Below, piece by piece: positions 13,101 to 20,945 of a DNA stretch of 27,087 nt. A model generated the notes under the pieces. That model was not told the origin of the DNA. It searched no databases and worked only from the letters and a program-made list of their open reading frames with translations. This DNA comes from Mnemiopsis leidyi (Eukaryota > Ctenophora > Tentaculata > Lobata > Bolinopsidae), in the NCBI GenBank assembly GCA_000226015.1, contig JH152651.1, forward strand, positions 31,046 through 58,132. Direction: 5' to 3'. Numbering within the stretch: position 1 is the stretch's first letter; the number at the start of each line of letters is the position of its first letter. A program made the translations under genes and the position numbers.

Positions 13101-16100
13101 TGTCAGTACTCACTTCTCAGTTTCATCAACTGATGTTTGAGTGATGTATCTGGAAATAGTGAGTGTAAGAATGTCTGCAGTCAAGAAGGTGTCCTCCACG
13201 TGGCGTGGTTAAGTGCAAGATTTAGGTGTATTTAACACTCTAAAAGTCTGGGTTGATGCTCACATAACTGGTACCACCTTCATACTCAAAATTGTTTGCT
13301 CTCCGAACACGACTGTTCTTAGTACTTGAGGTGTACATAACAAATTCCTTTGAATTTCTGGAGACTGGTGATTGCAGTGTCATTCGTCCTGTGTCTTGCA
13401 AAATTACAGTGTCAAGTTCGGAAAAGAAGCAGAATTTCAACACTAAAAACTATTTTTGTGATGTTTCGTGCTAGATCTTTATCTCTTCCTCTTATAACAT
13501 CATGTTGCATAGCGCCGCCACCACCGCCACAAAAGACGGACGCCGCCCGAATCGCGATGATCCAGGAAAGGCGGGAAAAAGCGGAAAAACGCTTGCGGAG
13601 ACGGCGGACTATCCTGAACATCAAGTCTGACGAAGACAAGAAACACAGGGATGATAGAAGTAGGTGTACCAACAGAAACCAGACTGACTCGACCTCCACT
13701 TAGCGACTTACCTCACTTGGACAATGGACAATGATACTAGATTACTACTGACAAAATGACAGACGTTTTTTATCTGGCAGACCTTATGGCAGAGACTGAG
13801 AGACTTTAAGGTGTGAGACAGAGTTTCGCCTCGTGGGACTGACGCATTTCAAGTTTTGGTCCTCACTTAGCTCAAGTTCCAGCACTTAGCTCGAATTCCA
13901 ACACTTAGCTCGAGTTCAAACACTTAGCTCGAGTTCCAACACCTATCTTGACTTCCAACACCTATCTCGAGTTCAATTACTTAGAGCAAATTATAACGAC
14001 CTCATTACCAATCGACAGACCTGACCTACAAACTTTCAAAAGGTTATGATTGTTATTTCTAAATAGCATAGCCCAATCATGACAAACAATTACAGATTTA
14101 CTCTTCAGTCGGTAGGAAGTTCGAGGAAGTTGTTCGGGCCACACAAAAGCAGCACAAGGGCGAACTGCCAGAAACGGACAGCGAAATCCTCAAAAATTCT
14201 ACAAATAACAGTTGGTCCAGACTCAAGAACAAGATTGATGTAATCAAGAACATGAGAAAATCTGAGCCAATTGATACTGGAAGAATTATCGACGAGGTAA
14301 CCATTTGACGAAGATATTTTGTTTTGAATTGTCTATTCGTATTCAGAATTCAGATATTTAAATAGAATTAAATTGAATTGAGTACAACCTGTTAGCAATT
14401 CAATTCAAAAGTTTTCACTGCTTGATTCTATATTTTTCCCAAGAAACCGGAAGTAGTAAATGAGAAGAGTATACTTGAAGAAGAGGACGAAGAAGTAGCT
14501 CCCTCCTTCGACCCTGCCAGTCTAAGCAGACCCACCACATTCCACATCTCCAACAGCTCCCTCGCCATCAAAGAACACAACTTCGCCGATCTGTCCGACA
14601 AGGACGATGTTGATGTAAAAACCGTGATACAAACTCGACCAACTCAGCCTGTCGCACCAGCTGCCCCTGGTGTCCCACGAGCTCCCGGAGCACCCCCCGC
14701 TCCTGGTGCCCCTCCAGCACCACCCGGCGCCCCTGCTGCTCCCAGACCACCGGGAGCTCCTCCTGCTCCACCAGCCCCGCCTGGTGCCCCACCACCGCCA
14801 GGGGTACCGCCAGCCCCGCGACCCCCCGGTGCACCACCAGCACCACGTCCTCCAGGCGCTCCCGCTCCTCCTCCAGCCCCTCGACCTCCTGGTGCACCAC
14901 CAGCACCGGGCTCTAAATCAGACGACATATCATCGATGCCGAAAGTGGCCAATAAAAAGGACTTAGTAAAAGTATTTTGGTCTAAGGTTAATTTGAATAA
15001 AACGACTGGGTTGCCTCCTACAATCCCTGCTTATGCTGCCTCAAAAATAGAGTGAGTCCCTTAGGTTGTATTCTTGTTGACTGAATAATGTAAAAAATCA
15101 GTTCCGAGTTATATTAATCTACCATTGAAATTTTTTGATACTATTTGAAGAGAGCATTTTTGCTGTCTTCTCACCCTTTTCCCGACCAGGACTAAGTCTA
15201 TATGGAAGGAGCGACCAGAAGTTAAAGTCGACTACGACCAGCTGGTTACACTCTTCACAAAGCGAAAATTAGAAACCAGAAAGTCGACAGATAACGAAAA
15301 GCCTACTGCCGTTAAGTTTATCAGAGTTTTGGAGGGTAACAGATCTCGGGAAGTTGGCATAGCCATGGCTAAACTTCCTGCTGCACGCCACATCAAACAA
15401 GCCATTCTCAACATGGACCCTTCCCACATCACTCGTGAAAGCATAGCCGTGAGTCAGATTTAGAGGAGTATAAAATTGTTTAAAGTGTACGCTGTTTTGC
15501 GTTAGAGAACGATGCTTATAATTTATTTTACCATAACCCTTGTCTTTCAGTCGCTCGTAAAGTTGATCCCATCTGACGAGGAAAAGAACCAGATAACAGA
15601 AGCCAAGTTGGCTAATCCCGACATCCCTCTTGGCAAGGAGGAAGACTTTGTGTACACACTGTCTGTAATACCCAACATTAGGTGCAGACTCAACATCTGG
15701 GCATTCATGATCGATTTTGATGCCATGGAGGATGAGGTAGGAACCAATACAAACGTTTTCGAATTTAAGAATGATTATTAAAACATTAGGTTTAACCCAT
15801 TAATTGAGTTTTGTTCACTGCAATGCTTTTTGTCATAGCTTTTCACTGCACCTGTAATTCACTCTTCTTCAGTCAGGTTTTTGTAAAGTTTATACAATAT
15901 TCACTATAAAGCTTTGTCTTCTCAGGTGGCGGACTACTTGATGGATCTAAAAGAATGTTGTTCTGAACTGCAATCTTGTAAAACACTCCACCTCATCATA
16001 AGTTATCTTCTGGAGATTGGCAACTTTCTCCGGCAGGTTAGATCCTTTAGAAATGATATTAATTAATGAAATTAAATAAACTAGTCATACAGAGAAAAGT

Positions 16101-18465
16101 AACATTCAAACTAGAAGGAGTTAAATTATGTCTCCTTGTTTTAGAAATTTTGATGCAAAATCAAACTTTTGTACCTTCCCAGGAGAAAAGTGACGGTTTT
16201 GACCTGACGTTTCTGAGCAAAGTAGCTGACATAAAGGACACGGTGAAGAAACAAACGATGGTACACCACGTAGCTTGTATGATGCACGAGAACCATCCGG
16301 CACAGGGTGATCTTCATAGGGTGAGAGAGCAAAACAGTTTCCTTTCTTGAAGTATTTGTGGGGGCTGCACCCCCCCCCCATTAGAGCAATACAGCTTCCT
16401 TTCTTGTAGTATTTGCGGGACTGCACCCCCCCATTAGAGCAATACAGCTTCCCTCTTGAACTATTTGTGGGGGCTGTACCCTCCCCCCATTAGTGACACC
16501 CACACCCTATACTGCCGTCTACAAAATACAAAAAGGAGCACTACTTTATTTTATAACACCGGTCAATACAATAAGCTTGTTCGTTCTGGAAATCCACCAA
16601 TCTGTGAGATGAGACAAATTGCTCTGGTGCTGACACAAATACTATCAGGAGATAGGACACACACATAGGATAGGGCGCATATCGTACGACGAAGTCAGTT
16701 CCACAATCGAGAAAATGGACGAACTCTGTGACAGAAGTTGGGAGGATTTACGTACTATAAGGTAACTGATATTCATAATTGTTATCAAGCGCTTAATTTA
16801 AGGTTTGTTATCATGGGCAATTTGGACTCTGTAGTGAATAGATAACATAAATCTGTTTCGTTCTGTGGTCCTCAATCGCGGGCTTGTATGCTGATCTCAA
16901 ATCTAAAACTCCCAAATACTCAGTAAGCACACATCGAGTACAAACGAGGTGATGCAAAATCAGTTAAATTTCCTGCGGTCTGTGGCAGAGCGGATCAACA
17001 TCCTCAAGTTGGTGTATAAGAGGGTTACCAACCGGTACTATAACCTGCTCTTGTACTTCGGAATTGATCCTGTCAAAAAGTAGGTAGATACTAGATAAGA
17101 GACTTAACCAATTTTATAGTAATTTATAGGAGGTTCGACCAATTTTATAGTAGAAAGTTTATATCATAAATATTAAGTTATTTATATCATAACTGATAAT
17201 TCTAATTCTGATCTTGTCTGACCATCAGATCAGACGATTTCATTCTTTTTGCAATGGCTGAGCTGATAAGCCACAAAATGCATCTACTATGTCTTGCAGT
17301 AAAATGATCTTCCTATCACAGGTTTATGCCTCCAGACGAGTTTTGTAGGATAATTAGCGAGTTTGCTTTGGAATACCGAACCAGAATTGAAGCAGTTATA
17401 CTCGAACAAGCCAAAAAGAAAAAGATGAAGGTTTCTAAGAATTGTTGATTGAATTTTTGACACTTTAATGTTTCGAAATGAACGACACAAATTAAGGAAC
17501 ATGTGCATATTTTGTAAAGCATCACGTGACGGTAATAATTTCTCCAGGAGCGCCGTAAAACGCGAGGTATCAAGATAACAGATCTAAAGAACATGGTATC
17601 TGGCAAGCACGCTGGTAGACCCGACAGAGATAGAGCTGACAGCGCCAACCAAGTTACAGACCCTAAAACTAAGAAACTCCTCGCTAAAACCAAATCTAGT
17701 GAGTACTCTGACTGTCGTAGTTGAATTTCCATGAATTTTAGAATTTATATACCTTACTGCGGACTGCCATTTAACGTTTTAGATGAATGGCATGAATTGT
17801 TGCACTGAAATTTATATTTTGAAAATTTAAGTTTTGATGAAATATTAAAGAAATATTATTCCCATTAATCGTAGGAATGTCATTTTCCCTTCCCTCCTTT
17901 GGCGAGAGTAGAAAGTCGTCAAGTTTAGGTCTGTCAGAATGTGTGAAATAAAAAAATCAAAACATACTCGTAAATTACCGTTAGGGAATTTAAGTTGTGG
18001 GTTTTCTTATTTTACACCGAATTATAACTATTTATGTCAGTGTGAGTAGAAACTCCAGTGTCAAAACAATCGATTTTGAAGACACAAAAATCATGAAATA
18101 TCATAGTTTCCTCTTTGTGGATTTTTGTCGCATTTATTCAGATCACGCTTAATATTCGATGATTAGTGGGTTTGCAATAATAAGCCCAAAACAGTTTGCT
18201 TTGAGTTTTAACCAATGCAGTACTCTACAAAAAGCAGATTTCCCCGACAAATAAAAGAATTAAACCCCCCTCAGCAGCGGCAGTAGAAACTCCAGACACG
18301 CCCGAGGAGGTTGCACTGTCACTAGAGAACGCACTTCAGGCTGACGGACCCAAAAGACGAACTCGACAGCGACTTAAATCTAAGATGGCTCAGCGGAAGT
18401 CGCTCAGAAGGACTCTCAAGAACGGACTTACAGATGAAGAGCTGGCGGCGGCCGGTATAAAGTGA
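1185..18465 (+). CDS. FHOD: FHOD-class formin, 5'-partial, 19-20 exons
   Basis: This is an actin-nucleating and elongating formin, orthologous to FHOD1/FHOD3. Exons: 1185-1288, 2566-2680, 2893-2984, 6676-6759, 10707-10775, 12256-12357, 12821-12983, 13513-13659, 14109-14296, 14444-15051, 15190-15448, 15551-15736, 15926-16036, 16183-16320, 16649-16761, 16924-17079, 17322-17430, 17548-17698, optional 17875-17928, and 18221-18465 (TGA 18463-18465). All use AG/GT borders and join in phase. In visible numbering, residues 1-140 are FH3/DID (YVDGMQG, TIQWLY, ELLLVF, ITLINK, FYDITDALEAQG). A basic coiled-coil-like stretch (QERREKAEKRLRRRR) follows, then FH1 at about 423-510 and FH2 at about 525-910 (QLANPDIPLG-like AKLANPDIPLG, KDTVKKQTMVHHV, FCRIISEFALEYRT). 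The tail ends in a DAD-like RKSLRRTLKNGL. This C-terminus and KTRGIKITD are FHOD-specific as I recall the family. DID-DAD pairing implies autoinhibition, and the RKS/RRT residues match ROCK-site positions of human FHOD1 from memory. The amino-terminal GBD is missing from the window. Confidence 0.93.
1256..1335 (+). repeat. 40-bp tandem duplication spanning a FHOD splice donor
   Basis: Units 1256-1295 and 1296-1335 match at 36 of 40 bases. Each contains the end of the exon sequence GGGAACAAG followed by GTCAGT. The first copy is the functional donor by homology and phase (exon end 1288). The second (potential end 1328) is a decoy: reading on from the first donor runs into TAA after a few codons. 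Confidence 0.9.
1289..2565 (+). other. FHOD intron, no gene supported
   Basis: This intron begins with the second copy of the duplicated donor and ends in a pyrimidine-rich ACTTTTCAG acceptor. A 135-codon open frame at 1811-2218 has no recognisable motif, is AT-rich and shows no splice signals that would join it to FHOD. I see nothing else in it. Confidence 0.6.
2985..4626. other. FHOD intron segment downstream (3') of the nested astacin gene
   Basis: This part of the large FHOD intron lies between FHOD exon 2893-2984 and the astacin stop codon. It holds a 161-codon open frame on the plus strand (3539-4024), overlapped by a 141-codon open frame on the minus strand (3493-3918). Neither resembles a family I know. 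CAAGTCAAATTTTGCGC is present twice, at about 3829 and 3850. A T-rich/A-rich inverted pair near 3445-3476 could form a small hairpin. A decayed transposable element is possible but not shown. Confidence 0.4.
4627..6373 (-). CDS. Secreted astacin metalloprotease with ShKT and FN3 domains
   Basis: This is a zinc endopeptidase of the astacin (M12A) family. Coding exons on the minus strand: 6373-6200, 6099-5919, 5775-5605, 5504-4627. They join in phase with GT-AG borders to give 467 residues. I chose the start at 6373 because MRRRLCVILLHLTLTL makes a classic signal peptide. An in-frame Met at 6418 would add 15 residues. The propeptide carries VEGDMI, with Asp89 as the likely aspartate switch. The catalytic domain runs from about 115 (LWPDGRVPYTF) to 305. 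It has HEIGHAIGFYHEQSRPDRD at 198-216 (His198, His202 and His208 bind zinc, Glu199 is catalytic) and a Met-turn SIMHY at 253-257 with the Tyr ligand. The four family cysteines are visible (TCLRF, GCYS, QCV, YSC). A six-cysteine ShKT module spans 320-356, and an FN3-like domain follows at about 360-460 (LQPETQYEFIVRY, then DKWSEFSEAL). The gene lies wholly inside a FHOD intron, antisense. The substrate is unknown; matrix or peptide processing is inferred from the family. Confidence 0.93.
6374..6675. other. Presumed astacin 5' flank within FHOD intron
   Basis: This stretch separates the astacin start codon from the next FHOD exon (6676), so the astacin promoter, if conventional, must lie within about 300 bp here or overlap FHOD sequence. 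It is AT-rich. I see no clear TATA box or initiator, and no further gene. Confidence 0.35.
6760..10706 (+). other. Large FHOD intron, 3.9 kb, no gene found
   Basis: The flanking FHOD exons are contiguous by comparison with the family (QGIEIVNK, then EVLEKEASSDVIEK), so no FHOD exon appears to be missing here. It contains a threefold 12-bp tandem repeat at 8407-8442 and an inverted 9-bp pair at 6782-6790 and 6903-6911. Open frames at 8124-8324 and 9738-10056 (minus) are short and unrecognised. Confidence 0.55.
8407..8442. repeat. 12-bp tandem repeat, three copies
   Basis: ACAATTTACGAT is repeated three times without mismatch, inside a FHOD intron. Confidence 0.95.
10776..12255 (+). other. FHOD intron, 1.5 kb, no gene supported
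   Basis: This intron lies between exons 10707-10775 and 12256-12357. A 61-codon minus-strand frame at 11598-11783 is lysine-rich and reads like a protein fragment (for example STLYRKVIELCEVKDES), but I cannot assign it. Frames at 10936-11151 and 11906-12094 look like chance. Nothing else is visible. Confidence 0.5.
13864..13977. repeat. 19-bp tandem repeat, six copies
   Basis: Six consecutive 19-bp units start at 13864, 13883, 13902, 13921, 13940 and 13959, with consensus CACTTAGCTCGAGTTCCAA. The first four are closest to consensus and the last two change CTTAG to CCTAT. The array lies in the FHOD intron between exons ending at 13659 and starting at 14109. It contains no splice signal I would choose over the flanking ones. 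Confidence 0.95.
14648..14912 (+). other. FHOD: FH1 domain coding segment, GC-rich Pro-Gly-Ala repeats
   Basis: This segment lies within exon 14444-15051. It encodes about 88 residues built from short repeats such as PPGAPPAPRPPGAP, with Pro mainly in runs of two or three and a single PPPP. FH1 domains recruit profilin-actin through proline runs. Base composition is strikingly GC-rich compared with surrounding introns, and the minus strand is also open for about 100 codons as a by-product. An isolated PPPPP occurs in the earlier exon 13513-13659. Confidence 0.88.
16322..16488. repeat. Three tandem copies of a 53-58-bp unit abutting a FHOD splice donor
   Basis: Units lie at about 16322-16379, 16380-16432 and 16433-16488. 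Each has GAGCAA(T/A)ACAG, then TTTCTTG or CTCTTG, then ATTTG(T/C)GGG, then CTG(C/T)AC, and ends in a C run. The first unit begins at the donor GTGAGA of exon 16183-16320, so the duplicated sequence starts at or within the donor. The C runs are rich enough that the opposite strand carries several G runs. Confidence 0.85.
17875..17928 (+). CDS. FHOD: Candidate 54-nt cassette exon of FHOD
   Basis: The AG acceptor ATCGTAG precedes and the donor GTCTGT follows. The segment is open in the required phase: it takes two bases to complete the codon opened by exon 17548-17698 and leaves one base for exon 18221-18465. Being 18 codons in symmetric phase it can be included or skipped without a frame change. 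It would encode a Ser-rich stretch, MSFSLPSFGESRKSSSL, in the linker between FH2 and DAD. This is inference from splice signals and phase only; the donor GTCTGT is weak. Confidence 0.45.
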   Translation, partial: ECHFPFPPLARVESRQV

Positions 18466-19924
18466 ACTGAGAGTTGAGTCAACCCACTGGGTTTGTACGA
18501 GTATCAATTCTAGTGGAAATTGTTAAGGTGTACAGTATTTTGTATTGTAAATAGATCACCACGAGTTTAGTGTGAAGAATTTGATAAAAATTCGGGTTAC
18601 TGTTACTGATACCGTTACTGTTATGTTACTAGACAAAGGCAGTACGACGAATATTAGTTGAAAATCAATTTTAAATGCTCTTCGTAATCCAAGAACTTAA
18701 CAGTATTTATATAAAATTCAATTATTTTCGATTTTTAATGGTTATGTCACAGCCCGTTACCTTCAGTTCATTTATTTCGACAGTTTTGCGTTTTTCAAAG
18801 GTTATTATTTTCTGTCCAGTTCCACAAATAATGAGGATATCAGCTTCAAAATATTGTAGAATACAGAAGATTTTTATAATTATTGCGGTTTTGTTTTACT
18901 CGGAAAGCGTATGAAACCGATCACAGACGAAAGCCTATTGTTTATCATCGATTCCAGTAGTTCAACTGACTGAAATATCGTATAAATGTAATGTTGGGTT
19001 TTGATAGAAATTGCGGCAAGTTGTTCTGCTTTAGTTTTGGTGCCACTGTTTACTGTTATTAGTTTATCAGGAAAGAAAACACTTAATTCTGTAAAGTATG
19101 ATTTGATAATGATTATGAAATGCGTTATCCACGCTATCAAGGGGATTTAAGAAAAGTTTTTAGGGAAATTTTATGGAAATTCTTTGAATGCCAGATTTCG
19201 CCTCGAAAGCTGAGTTTAAGTATTCAAAGCAGCAATGCAATTATTTCTCCAAATACGTGAAATAATTGTATCACAACCATGAATAAGGCTGTAGCTAATA
19301 GTTGCCATTTGTTTTATAATCAACAACTTTAGGTAAATTAAATTAGATATGATAGACTTTACTTCATAGTTTATTCAACGGAACATTAAACATTCCTCCC
19401 TAATGAAAACTACCGGTCAATAGTTAGGTTAAGGGGCTTTGTCAAAGTCTTATTTTATTGTACAAATACAGCAACTTTTCCGATACGTCATACATTACAA
19501 AAGTAATAAGATTATTTTAATAATGAGTTCACACAGGAAAATCTTTATTACGTACAGATATTTTTATTTAAATTGGTTTTTATTATAGTAACATTCGATG
19601 AATATTTAACTTAAAGCATTTTGTTGTTACATTAAGTTGTCTATAAAGTGTTTTGATTTTTCGCACAAATTCATGAAAACCTTTTACTTGAACTTCTCAA
19701 ACAAATTCGACTTTATCTCAAGCATAGGATAGCTCGAAATATAAGGAAAATATATCTTTCATGAAACATGTCCTTAAAATAATCAGGAAGGTGACCGACC
19801 GCCGACGTCTTGTCGAGGTGTTAGTGTTACCCGACTCGCGCGCGGCTTGCAGCTCGCTGCTTTCCTGGCATGGCGTTCCGTTAGACTTAGAAGTAGAACG
19901 TTGGACGGATATCATCTCGTCAAA

Positions 19925-20150
19925 CTTAACCGACGTCGTGCCCCAGAACATCATTCCCCAGAGCATTGTAACCTGCAGAGATTATATTTATGGAGCCCCA
20001 GTTGCTCCTCGTCAGACAACTTCGTTAGGGTAAGGGTTTAGAATAATAGGGTTATGGTTAGGGTCCAGGGTCGCTGGGGCAGAATATCAATATCAAATAT
20101 GTGGGAAAAACTTTTGAGGGACATAATGTTCTGGGGCAGGACGAGCATTG
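19925..20150. repeat. Foldback (MITE-like) element, copy 1
   Basis: TGCCCCAGAACAT at 19939-19951 has its exact reverse complement at 20126-20138, with weaker pairing extending on both sides. The centre contains TTAGGG/TTATGG-like repeats at 20025-20065 and the 15-mer CAGACAACTTCGTTA at 20013-20027, which is shared with copy 2. No coding capacity is evident, so a non-autonomous element is the likeliest reading. Target-site duplications were not identified. Confidence 0.7.
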
Positions 20151-20489
20151 TCTAGCCTTTCTGGCTGATCTGCCTGGTAAAAAACGTCTAGCGAGAAAGG
20201 CACGGAACTAGGTGAGCCAAATATGTAAACTTTGTTCCACTGTACTATCCTGATCCACTCTACATATGTACTGCTCTTTTGATTTTGCTTGCACATCGAA
20301 TTATAAATCGAGCAAAACAGCGTTTGTTTAGCATAGAATTTTCTCCTGGTATTCATAAAGACAAAGATTAATTTGCCAACTTTGAACTTAAAGTTTAACT
20401 TCTTGTATTTGTATGATTGTATCATTATCAATGTATCTTGCAGATTGCACATACTTCAATGTTCAACTTCAAGTTCACAGTTCAGGGTG

Positions 20490-20710
20490 GCCGACGTCCT
20501 GCCCCAATCCCAGAACATCGTGCTCCAGAGGGAAAAGTAGAACTTCGTGTCCCAGAGTTTTTGCCCCAGTAAAGTCCTGCGACCTGCTCCACAGGCACAG
20601 CAGACAACTTCGTTATTGTTAGGGTTAAGAATTAAGATAATTGTTAGGGTTAAGGTTACTGGCCGGGCAAAATCTGTTGGGCAAATTGTTTTGGAGCAGG
20701 ACGACGGGAA
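20490..20710. repeat. Foldback (MITE-like) element, copy 2
   Basis: The left arm GACGTCCTGCCCCA (20493-20506) pairs imperfectly with the right arm, where TTGGAGCAGGACGACGGG lies at 20691-20708. The core carries CAGACAACTTCGTTA (20601-20615) and GTTAGGGTTAAG repeats in the same orientation as copy 1. The arms are more diverged than in copy 1. Confidence 0.65.
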
Positions 20711-20945
20711 TCCAGTTCAGTAGTCAGTACTCAGTACTCAGTACGCTTTCGTAATTACATTTTTTATTCTAAGGTTATAATCAAATAGTTTTTCATTTTT
20801 CTTGCTCGTGCAAGTGGCGGGTGACCGTGACAGAAAAAGGAATTCAGTTCACAATCACTACTCACTTATGACTACGTTAAAATCATTTCAATGATAAATG
20901 ACGGAAGACGATGATTTATAGATAATGATATTCTATTGCAGGAAT

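Larger units (their letters stand above)
18466..20941. other. Intergenic region between FHOD and TRPM2-like genes
   Basis: This stretch holds the FHOD 3' UTR (no canonical AATAAA close to the stop), two foldback elements at about 19925-20150 and 20490-20710, and presumably the TRPM2 promoter and an untranslated first exon. Open frames at 18675-18914 and 18880-19140 are hydrophobic or low-complexity and unrecognised. A short repeat of TCAGTAC occurs near 20719-20743. Confidence 0.6.

Noticed and set aside
14094..14108. Acceptor AG ending at 14095
   Set aside because: With the upstream phase it runs into a stop; the AG at 14107-14108 gives an in-phase join and has a better pyrimidine tract.
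14568..14952. Minus-strand Gly-Ala-rich and Glu/Val/Leu-rich open frames
   Set aside because: These are complements of the repetitive GC-rich FH1 coding sequence, not genes.
16924..16930. Acceptor AG at 16927-16928 for the FHOD exon
   Set aside because: It would enter in the wrong phase; the AG ending at 16923 restores the frame from exon 16649-16761.
19718..20452. Several 60-120-codon frames on both strands
   Set aside because: They lie within or beside foldback element copy 1 and show no conserved protein signature.
20719..20743. TCAGTAC-type short repeat as a regulatory operator
   Set aside because: It is a simple short tandem repeat with no known binding-site meaning that I can support.
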